From: Poecilobothrus nobilitatus | Lineage: Eukaryota > Arthropoda > Insecta > Diptera > Dolichopodidae | DNA: 64,000 bases | NCBI GenBank assembly: GCA_947095535.1 | Contig: OX352773.1 | Location: forward strand, 111,359,950 to 111,423,949 | Direction of reading: 5' to 3' | In this document: positions 43,601 through 54,500 of the stretch, piece by piece | How positions within the stretch are numbered: position 1 is the stretch's first letter | Layout: the number at the start of each line of letters is the position of its first letter | Position numbers and translations under genes: made by a program | The notes under the pieces: generated by a model | Seen by the model: the letters and a program-made list of their open reading frames with translations, nothing else | The model's database searches: none | What the model was told of the DNA's origin: nothing

Positions 43601-44200
43601 TCATATATTCCTTCTTGAATTGTGATTTCGCCATCTGAGGACTTCCTTTCCTGCAGATAAGCGAGACCATCTTTTTGAAGTACTGGTATAGTTAATTCAT
43701 ATTCACCTTTCTGAGTAATATTATATTTTGTTTCTTTATTTTTATTTTTAAAATGTATTTGGATTTCATTATAAAGTGTGGTTAAAAGTTGTTGACCTAA
43801 GTCGATTTTAGTTTTTAATGGCATTAATATATTATTGCCTATTAGCCCGTCATAATTGTCATAAAAAGGAAAGACATACATTTCAACCTTCTCTGTTGAG
43901 TCTCCCAATTCTTTAAAAAGAGGTATAACTGCTTTATGAGTTATTTTTACATCTTGATTTATAGTTTTAATAATTATGGGGGTTTGAAGTTCTGTTAAAT
44001 ACATTGGATGAGAAAGGTTAGGATTTATAATAGAGTGTGTTGCTCCGGTATCTATTATAAATTTAAGTGGTCTAATATTCCCACTAACAAAGATATATGA
44101 TAATTGAGAAAAGAAAATTTGAGAAAAAATAAAAAAGAAAATTTGCTGGTAATTCTGTTTTGTTAACACTTTTCTGTGTTTCTCCAATGTTTATTTCCAT
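40657..44200 (-). pseudogene. pol: Pol, second copy: PR, RT, RNase H, integrase (nonsense stops)
   Basis: Read leftward in one frame: aspartic protease with FIIDTGATHS (about 44,060), RT with YLDD catalytic site (about 42,835) and [12 protein letters not shown], RNase H with TTDASQFALDAVLS and [10 protein letters not shown], integrase with HHCC region (about 41,520-41,640) and D residues in HIDVFYSL and VDNE (about 41,270), and E in ADVERLHNT. Three in-frame stops interrupt it: TGA 42,268-42,270 in RNase H, TAA 42,028-42,030 before integrase, and TAA 41,284-41,286 before the second catalytic D. The C-terminal tail is basic. RT motifs are intact but the polyprotein cannot be completed. Confidence 0.88.
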
Positions 44201-44331
44201 TGATATTCTTGATTTGGTCAGAAATTTGATTCTTAATTAGTAGTTGTTTATTATTCTCGTTAATAAGGGATATGGAGTTCTTAGATAATGCTTCAATTTG
44301 TTCGTTAATAGCATGTTCATCATTATAGTCC
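44201..44331 (-). other. 131-bp env splinter at recombination junction
   Basis: Closely matches env near 40,100-40,228 (the region encoding NEQIEALSKNSISL). On its right it joins RNase H sequence at 44,331/44,332, and on its left it joins the gag 3' end with a shared TGAT (44,201-44,204). The fused frame 44,163-44,438 runs across both junctions. This is what a polymerase template switch would leave. Confidence 0.85.
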
Positions 44332-46186
44332 CACGGGGCGTCCTTCTTGTGATAGTACGGCATCAAGAGCGAATTGGCTTGCGTCTGTTGTAAGAGTAAA
44401 AGTTTTGTTAAATTCGGGATAAATAAGGATTGGTTCATTTATAAGTAGTCTTTTGAGAGTTTCGAAACTTTGAACATATTCAGGATTATTAATTTTTAGT
44501 TTTACGTTTTTCTTTAAGTATTTTGTCATTGGTTTAGCGACTTTGGAATAGTCCTTAATGAATTTCCTGTAATATCCTGATAGTCCGAGAAATTGTTTAA
44601 TTTGTTTTGAAGTTTTGGGAATAGGAAAGTTTTGGACGCATTCAATTTTTTTAGGATTTGGTCTTATTCCTTCTAAAGTCACAATGTGACCAAGAAACTC
44701 AGTTTCTTTTTTCATAAACTCCGATTTATCTAATTGAATCATTAATTTGGCTTCTTCGAGCCTTTTGAAAATGGTTTCAGCGAATCTATGTGTTCTTCAA
44801 TAGATGCTGAGAAGATGATGATGTCATCTAAATACACCAAACAAATTTTATTTATATAGTCTTTTAAAACATGGTTCATTAACCGTTGGAAGGTAGCTGG
44901 TGCTGTTTTAAGTCCAAACGGCATTCGAATAAATTCATAATGTCCATTTTCGACAGTGAACGCGGTTTTGTGAATGTCGCGTTCGTCAATTTCTATTTGG
45001 TGGAAACCTTTAGCAAGGTCTAACGTGGTAAAATATTGGCATCTTCCCAATTTACTTAGAATGTCATCTATATTTGGTATAGGGTGCCTATCGTCCAAAG
45101 TAATTTCGTTTAGTTTCCTATAGTCAATAACGAGTCTCCATTTCTGTGTCCCACTGGCGTCCTCTTTCTTTGAGACGATCCAGACAGGAGCAGAATATGG
45201 GAGTTGCTAGGCCTAATAATGCCCTTGTCCAACATCTCGTTAATTTGCCTTTGTACTTCCTCTTTGTGAATTTGAGGGTATCTATAAGACTTAGTGAATA
45301 TTGGAACGTCATTAATAGTACGAATACGATGTTTGATAGCGTTTGTGAAAGATAAATCTAAGTTTTCGTTATAGAATAAATGCGAGTATTGTTTTATAAC
45401 TTGTAATAAATGCATTTTTTCAAAGTTGGATAAATGTTCATTACGAATTTCGCTTAGGACATTAAATTTGTTATCAGTTTCAGAAATTATATTAAAGTTA
45501 TTACGATTTACAATCTCAGTTTCTAATGGTGAAAAAGTTATAGATTTATTACCGCTACTAAGAATATTTGCTTTTACAACGGCTGTATAGTTCTGTACTT
45601 CATATATTCCTTCTTGAATTGTGATTTCGCCATCTGAGGACTTCCTTTCCTGCAGATAAGCGAGACCATCTTTTTGAAGTACTGGTATAGTTAATTCATA
45701 TTCACCTTTCTGAGTAATATTATATTTTGTTTCTTTATTTTTATTTTTAAAATGTATTTGGATTTCATTATAAAGTGTGGTTAAAAGTTGTTGACCTAAG
45801 TCGATTTTAGTTTTTAATGGCATTAATATATTATTGCCTATTAGCCCGTCATAATTGTCATAAAAAGGAAAGACATACATTTCAACCTTCTCTGTTGAGT
45901 CTCCCAATTCTTTAAAAAGAGGTATAACTGCTTTATGAGTTATTTTTACATCTTGATTTATAGTTTTAATAATTATGGGGGTTTGAAGTTCTGTTAAATA
46001 CATTGGATGACAAAGGTTAGGATTTATAATAGAGTGTGTTGCTCCGGTATCTATTATAAATTTAAGTGGTCTAATATTCCCACTAACAAAGATATATGAT
46101 AATTGAGAAAAGAAAATTTGAGAAAAAATAAAAAAGAAAATTTGCTGGTAATTCTGTTTTGTTAACACTTTTCTGTGTTTCTCCAA
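44332..46186 (-). pseudogene. pol: Pol, first copy: PR, RT, partial RNase H
   Basis: Nearly identical to 42,340-44,187. It has the same protease and RT motifs but carries a one-base deletion in a G run near 45,198 (GGGG in the other copy, GGG here) and a short indel near 44,770, which split RT into three frames. It ends in RNase H at 44,332, right after the DAVLSQEGRP block. Integrase is missing. At its right end it overlaps gag out of frame (46,083-46,186), the pol frame being offset by +1 relative to gag. Confidence 0.88.
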
Positions 46187-47318
46187 TGTTTATTTCCATT
46201 GATTCAGATTCAGAAATTTGATTATTTCTGTTATAATTGTTTGTAAAATTACTATTATTTACAAATGGGTTGTTCATGTGTGGGTAGTTGTTACTTTTAT
46301 TGGGATTATAATAATTTGAATTTCGATTTTGAGAGGAATTCCATTGGTGGTTCCTATTGTTATTAATACTGTTATTTTGATTGTTCCTATAGTTGTTATT
46401 ATTATTTTGGTTATTCTTATTAGAATTGTTATTATTTTGGTTGTTCCTATTAAAATTGTTATTATTTTGGTTGTTCCTATTAAAATTGTTATTATTTTGG
46501 TTGTTTCTATTAAAATTGTTATTATTTTGGTTGTTCCTAATGTAGTTGTTATTATGAAGCTTTGTATTATTAAGGTTTCTAGAATTATTGATAGTAGCGT
46601 TATTATTGGTACGATTATAATTGTAATTGGTTTTGGTGATTGGGTCACCAGAAAAGTTTTTATTTTTATTAATAGAATTAAATGTCTTTTGACCACTAAA
46701 ATTATTAAGGTTAATATGTGCGTAGCATGCTTCATGTAAAATGTCAATGGCGGACTCAAGTGTTTTAGGGTCACGACAATATAAAATTGAACGCATTGGT
46801 TCAGGCATTTTGTTCTTAAAAATAGTTAGAGCAGAGTTTTTATTATTACTAATTGTTTGTTGAGCAACTGTTGAGTTGGCTCCTAATTCTAAGCTAACTT
46901 TTATATTTAATCTTCTTAATGTATTTTTAATTTCGTTGTAGAAATCGACAGAATTTGTCTTAAAGGTGGTAGCTCTCAGTTGGTCAAAAAGTTCTTCAAG
47001 ACTACACCGATCGCTAAAATTTTTTACAAGGACGTCTTTTATTTCAGTCCATTTCTTAATGTGGTTGTTTATTTCCACTACTTGCCTCGCTTTTCCCTTA
47101 AGTTTTGATTTAATCAAGTCTGTAATAAAGACTGTAATCGACTGGCTTACAACCAAAAGACTGGCTTACAACCAAACTAAAGACTGGCTTACAACTAAAG
47201 ACTGGCTTACAACCAAATTTGTGAAATTTTGTAGTTCTTTAAAGTTTCCAGTAAAGTCGGGTAATTTATCGATATATTTCAGGGGGTCAATAGAAAGGCT
47301 TAATTGAGTTTCAGTCAT
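46083..47318 (-). pseudogene. gag: Gag of the provirus, with internal tandem insertion
   Basis: Starts at ATG 47,318-47,316 with MTETQLSLSIDPLKYIDKLP, typical of errantivirus Gag. At 47,140-47,213 the 14-bp unit GACTGGCTTACAAC occurs four times and introduces a stop; the body resumes at about 47,156 with ITVFITDLIKSKLKGKARQV and continues through the capsid-like LEELFDQLRATTFKTNSV block. The C-terminal third is rich in asparagine with about five 30-bp tandem units encoding NNQNNNNFNR-like repeats (about 46,380-46,550). No CCHC knuckle, as in other errantiviruses. Confidence 0.8.
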
Positions 47319-48146
47319 TTTTATTTTTATTATAATAATTACTTAAATATAATTTTTTTTTTTTTTTACAAAAAACTATTACTAATTTTAAATATTGCAA
47401 GAACGCTTTATATTGGGGTGTTTTTTCTTAAAACTTAACCTAATTGTACTAATCGCTATTTTTATAATTTTAATATTTTAAAATTTCTAAATTATTGCTT
47501 ACGTTAAAATTTTAAAGTTGTTTTTGATGTTAATCAGCTTCGGGATAAACAGGAACTTAAACAGCAATGAGATGAACAGGAACTAAGCAGCAATGTACAG
47601 GATAACAGGAATACAGGAACTGGATTTAATATTCGTAATCACCATATAGTTAGATTTTTAATATTTTTTTGTTTTGTTTTTTTTTTCAAAAAAAAAATAT
47701 TTATAATTTTATATATTTATTTGAAGTTTATATAATATAATAACCTTTATGTAATAAAATATTTTTTTATTTTTGAATTTCGTATATTTTTTTTTTTTTT
47801 TTTTTTATAATAAATAATTTAATTTATGTTATAATATTGTTCTTATTCTTCCCATGTACACGGAGGGTAAAATGGGATTTTGTCTTCGTCGTCACTATCG
47901 ACAAACATTGCAAATAATTTTTTTATTTTTATTAGTTTATAATTTTTAAATATATATAGGTTTCCCTTTTTTTTTTTTTTTGATTTAATTTCACTTATTT
48001 TTTTCATTTTATTTAATTTTTTTTTTTTTTTTTTTTTAAATTTTCAAAATTTATCTTTTGTTTTTTTTTTTTTGTATACAATAGAATTAAAAAGAAATAT
48101 ACAGTGTGTTAATTTTATTTTAAACTTTTATCACTTCGTTTGATGA
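47319..48146 (-). other. Leader of the provirus
   Basis: About 830 bp between LTR and gag, made mostly of T runs (plus strand). A confident primer binding site next to the LTR (near 48,130-48,146) is not visible, perhaps because the LTR edge there is degraded. No gene. Confidence 0.5.
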
Positions 48147-48976
48147 AATTTTCTTTTTTTTATTTTTGCAAAAAAAATTTTAACACTTCATTTGTTAAAA
48201 AATTTTATATATTTTTTTTTTCTTTTTATTTTGGAAAGTCTTTCACCAAAAAAATATTCTACAATTTAATCAACAACTAATTTCACAATTTAAATATACT
48301 TTAATTTAATTTATTTAATTATACTTTTTATTTCTTAATTTAATTAATTTTAAATGTTTAATACGGAGCTTCGGTGAGTTTGAAATCCAGAACACAACTT
48401 AATTTTATTCGTTTATTTCCTGATATTTATATTATAATTTTTGCTTATTGAAACAATATTTTGTGGGAACAATAAAAGTAGGATTAGTAGGAATTTTGTC
48501 TGTGTGAAAAATAATTGTTTTTATAATAATGTCCCAGATGCTGAATTTGCAGGAACTTGTATATTGATTTATTGAAAGTAAATCTATGTGATAATTTAGT
48601 TTTTTATGTCATATAAAATTAATTGGAAAGATATTATTTTGTGGGAACATTAAAAGTTCGATTAGTAGGAATTTTGCATATGGAAAATAATTATGTTTTT
48701 ATGATAATATTGCAAATGCTGAATTTGCAGGAATGTGTAGATTTACTGAAGGTAAATCTGTGGGATAAAAATTATTTACTTTTTTTAAGAATATAGGTGT
48801 CGTATTAACATAATGAGAATTTTGTCTATGGGAAAGTTATAATATGTATTTCTATAATGTGCAAATGCTGAATTGACAAGAATGTTTTAGATTTATTGAA
48901 AATAAATCTATGGGCAAATAATTATATTTAAAATAAAGCTTTCTTATTGTTAGTGGTGTCATTACCGTTTATAACA
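48147..48976 (-). repeat. 5' LTR of the provirus
   Basis: Matches the 3' LTR well from 48,259 to 48,976; the inner 110 bp are changed by T-run variation, so the 48,147 edge is approximate (placed at AATTTT). The outer end TTATAACA joins the target copy AATAAT. Confidence 0.75.
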
Positions 48977-48980
48977 AATA

Positions 48981-49810
48981 ATGTCAAGGTTACAAGTTGT
49001 GTCAGAAATTCATAGAGGTGCTAGAAGAAAATTTACACGAAGCAGATTTATTCAAAAGGGTTTAAATGATACTTGGCAAATTGATTTGGTTGAAATGATT
49101 CCATATTCAAAATTCAATAAGGGATATAAATATTTATTAACAGTTATTGATACATTTTCCAAATTTGCGTATGCTGAACCGGTTAAAAAGAAAAGCGCTG
49201 ATAATGTTTTAACCGCAATGAAAAATATTTTTAAGCGTGCTGGTAAAAAACCAAAAAATTTACAATCTGATCAAGGTACGGAATTTTTCAACAAAAAATT
49301 TCAAAATCTAATGAGGAAAAATAAAATTAACCATTATCATACATATTCAGAACTAAAATCATCAATTGTAGAACGTTTTAATCGTACCCTAAAAAACACG
49401 ATGTGGAAACAATTTAGTTTACAAGGCACATATAAATGGTTAACTATTCTACCATCCCTACCTACAATAAATTAAACGTATTCCGAAAAGCAAAATACAA
49501 AATTGGAGATTTTGTTCGTATAAGTAAATTTAAAGGTATATTTGCAAAAGATTATCAACCTAATTGGTCAATAGAAATTTATACAATAGCGAAAATAAAT
49601 AGAACTGATCCAATAACATACAATTTACTTGATTACACACAAAAACCAATAAAAGGCAGTTTTTATGAACCTGAACTTACATCTGTTAAACTTCCTAATG
49701 TTTACCTTGTAGAAAAAATAAAAAGTAAAAAAGGAAATCAAGTTTTGGTTAGGTGGCTTGACTTTGATAAAAAACATGATTCATGAATAATTAAACAAGA
49801 TATTATTTAA
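48981..49810 (+). pseudogene. Polinton integrase with chromodomain (P1)
   Basis: Retrovirus-type DDE integrase that inserts Polinton DNA. MSRLQVVSEIHRGARRKF starts at ATG 48,981, whose first two bases belong to the provirus target duplication. The catalytic residues are D in WQIDLVEM, D in QSDQGTEF and E in SIVERFNRT. A deletion after TILPSL (about 49,455) removes roughly 30 codons that P2 keeps and shifts the frame. The second frame has the YQPNWSIEIYTIAKI SH3-like block and a chromodomain, VYLVEKIKSKKGNQVLVRWL, in which the final W codon is TGA (49,784-49,786). The natural stop follows at 49,808-49,810. Confidence 0.85.
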
Positions 49811-50222
49811 TGAAAAAATAATTTATAAGCTTTTAGTAAGAAATGCAATGCTGTTATTTAATATTAAAAAACAACTTTTTAAACCTAGGTTTTATTAATT
49901 TTTTTTACTTTTAACTTGAACTTGAACTTGATCACTTTTTTAATTTGTATTTCATGACCACGGCTTATATTATTAACAATATAATATTTACCGTTTTATT
50001 TAAACCGCTTTTATTAAATGTACATATTATACAAAATAATTTTTTAAATGGAATGTTTTGTTATAATATTTTATTTAATTACAACTGTTCAACTTAAAAC
50101 TTAAATGTATTCACATCAAGTTTTAAAACTTTTTTTAATTTTGTATTTAAAGCAAACTTTAAAAACTTTTCATATTTTTACCAATATTGAGCACTATAGC
50201 TTAAGCTTTTTAAGCTTTTTTA
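49811..50222. repeat. Polinton P1 integrase-side terminal region
   Basis: AT-rich DNA matching the inverse of about 61,700-62,150, including 'aacaactttttaaa', 'cttttaacttgaa...tgatcac' and 'cttatattattaacaatata'. Its place after integrase suits a terminal inverted repeat, but the partner at the other end of P1 is lost, so the exact terminus is unknown. Confidence 0.5.
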
Positions 50223-50281
50223 TATAGAATATCAACAACAATATTTTAAAATGTTCAAAATATTGTTGTTGATATTCTATA
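50223..50281. repeat. Perfect 25-bp hairpin with 9-nt loop
   Basis: 50,223-50,247 (TATAGAATATCAACAACAAT then ATTTT) is the exact inverse complement of 50,257-50,281, with the loop AAAATGTTC. It sits at the outer edge of P1, just before copy B. Such a perfect arm pair is unlikely by chance. Confidence 0.95.
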
Positions 50282-50608
50282 CAAACTGTATAGAAATCTG
50301 CATAATCTTCAATTTGTTCAGACCTTTCAACGTCTACGCTTTCTACGTAAAATGTATATATATATGAGTAATGGGCAGATTATGGAGGAACCTTTACAAT
50401 TCCTCTATCCATCAGAATCCATTTTATCTTAATATATAAAATCGTTGGTGTATGAAACCGCATCACGCCTAAACCAATCCTCATATCAAAGTCATATTTA
50501 CAACGTATATTCATTTGGTGCTTCGGATAGCTTTTGTATTGTTTTTTTTTGTAAGTGCCGCTGCGGTCATAGCTGCCCAACAACTTCAAGTTTTTTTTAT
50601 ACTAAAAA

Positions 50609-51075
50609 CTATCTTCTGATCTCCTAATCACAACTCCAATTTAACCGGCTATGACTATTGAATCTGTATAAGTAAGTATTTTTAAAAGGTTCACATTAAG
50701 TCATAGCTGCCATACAACTTCAAGTGTTTTTTATACCAAAAACTATCTTCTGACCCTCTAATCACGACAAAACGCTCTAACTAACTAATCGGCCATGACT
50801 ACCCTAGTGATTCTTTATAAAATTATTTTCAAAAGGTTCAATGAAAGTCATAGCTACCATACAACTTCAAGCGTTTTTTGTACCTGAAACTATCTTCTGA
50901 TTCTCAAATCACCAGAACACGCTTCAAGCTAACCGGCCATAACAACCATATTGATTCTGTATATAAGTATTTTCAAAAGCTTCACAGGAAGTCATAGCTG
51001 CCATTCAGCCTCAAGTGTTTTTTTATACCAAAAACTATATCCTGATACTTTTATCACATTCAAAGTGTTGCAAAG
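50609..51075. repeat. 134-147 bp tandem repeat, 4 units (B)
   Basis: Anchors 'ctatcttctga' or variants at 50,609, 50,743, 50,890 and 51,035. Same family and order as 23,447-24,070, one unit fewer. Confidence 0.85.
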
Positions 51076-51432
51076 TGCTTTAATTTTTAAATCATGCTAT
51101 ATTAATATTAAATTTTTCTTCTTTATCCTTTTTTTTTATACCTGTTGTAAATTTATAGCTACCTATGGTATGAAAACAGCTCATGCATTTAATTTAGATT
51201 TCATAATTATTTTAACTAACTGTACAAATAGATATGCGATATAAGTTGTAATTTTTGCAATCACAAATATTTATAAATTTTATTATTATGATAGTGCTAA
51301 GAAATCTTTTATGTTTAAAAATACATATGATATAAAAATGTATAAATAGGTTAGTTTAAAATTAAATAAGGTCAGTCAATTAATTTAATTTGAACTACAA
51401 AAAAAATTATTATTTACAAAAAAAACAATTAA

Positions 51433-51687
51433 ATTTTGGGGAACATTCTTGAAGCCACAATTATTAATCGACAATTTAAAGGAAAAAATTTGTTATTACC
51501 GAGGATTCCAATAATACCATCTGATTCACCAATACAATTTAAACGTTTGCAATTTCCAATTCGGTTAGCCTTTGCAATGACAATTAATAAAGCTCAAGGG
51601 CAGACTATAACTATATGTGGATTGAACTTTCATTGGATTGAGAATTCATGCTTTTCCCATGGCATGTTCATGTTCGGTAAACCTTAA
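51433..51687 (+). pseudogene. Helitron helicase C-terminal fragment (B)
   Basis: The encoded protein is identical to that of 24,638-24,892 (FKRLQFPIRLAFAMTINKAQ followed by GQT, and a GMFMFGKP end). The identity of a non-functional fragment points to a recent duplication or conversion rather than selection. Confidence 0.85.
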
Positions 51688-52159
51688 AATTTATTTATAT
51701 ACACAGAAAATGGAGAAACTAGAAATATCGTCCATAACTTAGTATTATATTTTTATTTATTTAATTTTTAAAATTACAGCAAATATTAAAAAATGTTTAT
51801 AATTTAGAAAAGAAAATGAAACAACGATTCAGCTAGATGTGTAAAAAATTAGTTAAAAACAAGTAAATGTAACAGTAAGTCGATGCAACCGACTTATTAA
51901 TACCCTACACCTCAATAATTCGAATTAAATTAAAATTCCATAAGTTTTTTTGGCAGCTGCTTGAACTTCTTCCCTTTTGTGTCTTATTCAACTCGAATTT
52001 CAGGAAAGTAAAAGGGGCATCCTCTTGGGATATGCTTGACACCTTTGTAAAAAACTTTAAGTTTCTATCTTTATTAATTTCGAAGATTGTTATAACTTGG
52101 GAGGTGTGTGTCAGGTACCCGAATTGTCACTCCAATTCATCGAATCCATCTCAGGAACA

Positions 52160-54500
52160 TAAAGAAAACATGCCAGAACACCATTGTACTAACATTAAAG
52201 GTTCTACTTTTGTTGGTTTTGGAGATATGCCCGTTGCTCTTGTTCTCGTCCGGAAGTTTCCAAAATACGAACCCATAGTTCAAATTCTTTCAAATGTCAG
52301 TTTCCAATTTTACAGAAAAGGAAACATAACAGAACACCTTTGTACTAAAAATGAAAGTACTATCTTTGTTGGTTGTGGAGATATACTCGTTTGGTCTGGG
52401 GCTCGTCCGGAAGCTTCCAAGATTTGAACCCATGGACCAAATACTCACAAATTTCAGAAACATAAATCAACATGAAGGAACACCATTCTGCCTAATTTAA
52501 AGGTTATATCTTTGTTGCTTTTGGAGATAATATCATTTGCTCTGAGGCTCGTACAGAAGCTTCCAAAATCCGAACCCACGGACCAAATCCTTTTAAATTT
52601 CAAAGACCTAAATAAAACATGAAAGAACACCATTCTGCCAAATTTAAAGGTTATATCTTTGTTGTTTTTGGAGATAATCTCATTTTCTCTGGGGCTGGTT
52701 CGGAAGCTTCCAAAATCCAAACCCATGGACCATATACTCTTAAATTTCAGAGACATAAATCAAACGGAAAAAATATCATCAAAGATTCTATCTTTGTTGG
52801 TTTTGGAAATAATCTCGTTTGCTCTGGGGCTTGTTCGGAAGCTTCCCAAATCCAAACCCATGGACCAAATCTTGTTAAATTTGAGAGACATAAATTGAAC
52901 GGCAAGGAACATCATTGTACAAAATTTAATGGTTCTATCTTTGTTGATTTTGGAGATAATCTCGTTTGCTCTGGGGCTCGTTCGGAAGCTTCCAAAATCC
53001 GAACCCATGGACTAAATCCTCTCAAGTTTTAGAGACTTAAATAAAACATGAAAGAACACCACTCTGTCAAATTTGAAGGTTATATCTTTATTGGTTTTGG
53101 AGATAATCTCATTTGGTCTGGGGCTCGTCCGGAAGCTTCCAAGATTTGAACCCATGGACCAAATCCTCACAAATTTCAGAAATATAAATCAAATATGAAG
53201 GAACACCATTCTGCTTAATTTAAAGGTTATATCTTTGTTGCTTTTGGAGATAATATCATTTGCTCTGAGGCTCGTACAGAAGCTTCCAAAATCCGAACCC
53301 AAGGACCAAATCATCTCAAATTTCAGAGACCTAAATCAAACATGAAAGAACACCATTCTGCCAAATTTAAAGGTTATATTTTTCTTGTTTTTTGAGATAA
53401 TCTCATTTTCTCTGGGACTCGTTAGGAAGCTTCCAAAATCCAAACCCATGGACCATATCCTCTTAAATTTCAGAAACATAAATCAAACGGGAAGGAGCAT
53501 CATTGTAAAAAAGTTAAAGGTTCTATCTTTGTTGGTTTTGGAGATAATCTCGTTTGCTCTGGGGCTCTTTCGGAAGCTTCCAATATACGAATCCATGGTT
53601 CAAATTCTTTCAAATGTCAGTTTCCACTTTTATAGAAAAGGAAACATAACAGCACACTCTTGTACTAAAAATAAAGGTTCTATCTTTGTTGGTTGTGGAG
53701 ATATAGTCGTTTGCTCTGGGGCTCGTTCTGAAGATTCCAAGATGCGGACCCATGAACCAAATCCTCTCAAATTTCAGAGACTTAAATAAAACATGAAAGA
53801 ACACCACTCTGCCAAATTTAAAGGTTATATCTTTTTTGGTTTTGGAGATAATCTCATTTGCTCTGGTGCTCGTTCGGAAGCTTCCAAAATCCAAACCCAT
53901 GGACCAAATCCTATTAAATTTTAGAGACATAAATAAAACATGAAAGAACACCACTCTGTCAAATTTGAAGGTTATATCTTTATTGGTTTTGGAGATAATC
54001 TCATATGCTCTGGTGCTCGTTCGTAAGTTTCCAATATCCAAACCCATGCACCAAATCCTCTCAAATTTTTGAGACTTAAATTAAACATGAAAGAACACCA
54101 CTCTGTCAAATTTGAAGGTTATATCTTTTTTGGTTTTGGAGATAATCTTATTTGCTCTGGTGCTCGTTCGGAAGTTTTCAAAATCCAAACCCATGCACCA
54201 AATCCCCTTAAATTTTAGAGGCTTAAATTAAACACGAAAGAACCCCACTCTGTCAAATTTGAAGGTTATATCTTTATTGGTTTTGGAGATAATCTCATTT
54301 GCTCTGGTGCTCTTTCGGAAGTTTCCAAAATCCAAACCCATGGACCCAATCCTCTTAAATTTCAGAGACATAAATCGAATGGGAATGAACATCATTGTAC
54401 AAAATTTAAAGATTCTATCTTTGTTGGTTTTGGAATAATCTCGTTTGCTCCGGAATCATTCGGAAGCTTCCAGAATCCGAACCCATTGACGGATTTTGTC
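52160..54500. repeat. 147-bp satellite array, 16 units (B)
   Basis: Cores at 52,252, 52,409, 52,555, 52,702, 52,837, 52,984, 53,131, 53,278, 53,425, 53,572, 53,729, 53,876, 54,023, 54,170, 54,317 and 54,462. The same order of long (157) and short (135) steps as array A, plus one added unit near 54,170. Open frames through it are by-products of the 49-codon period. Confidence 0.95.

Larger units (their letters stand above)
38262..48976 (-). mobile_element. Errantivirus-like provirus, recombinant
   Basis: Insect endogenous retrovirus of the Ty3/gypsy errantivirus type. Flanked by AATAAT (38,256-38,261 and 48,977-48,982) and by LTRs of about 820-830 bp. Read leftward: gag, then protease-RT-partial RNase H, a 131-bp env splinter, then a second gag end with protease, RT, RNase H and integrase, then env. 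The second protease-RT block makes it longer than a normal element. Lesions are spread through gag and pol; env is open. Intact Polinton sequence on both sides proves it is an insertion. Confidence 0.9.
33710..50222. mobile_element. Polinton/Maverick P1, split by a provirus
   Basis: A partial Polinton. On the minus strand from 37,910 leftward: ATPase, small basic protein, a third small gene (itself interrupted), and penton. On the plus strand from 38,007: a small ORF and then the retroviral-type integrase with chromodomain, followed by an AT-rich end to about 50,222 that matches P2 in inverse. The ORF and integrase are separated by the provirus 38,262-48,976. The DNA polymerase B, protease and major capsid genes expected of a full Polinton are not seen, so the left part is lost. 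Confidence 0.85.

Noticed and set aside
46329..46739. Valine/isoleucine-rich plus-strand frame
   Set aside because: It is the antisense of the asparagine-rich gag tail (AAT/AAC read backwards gives ATT/GTT), not a membrane protein.
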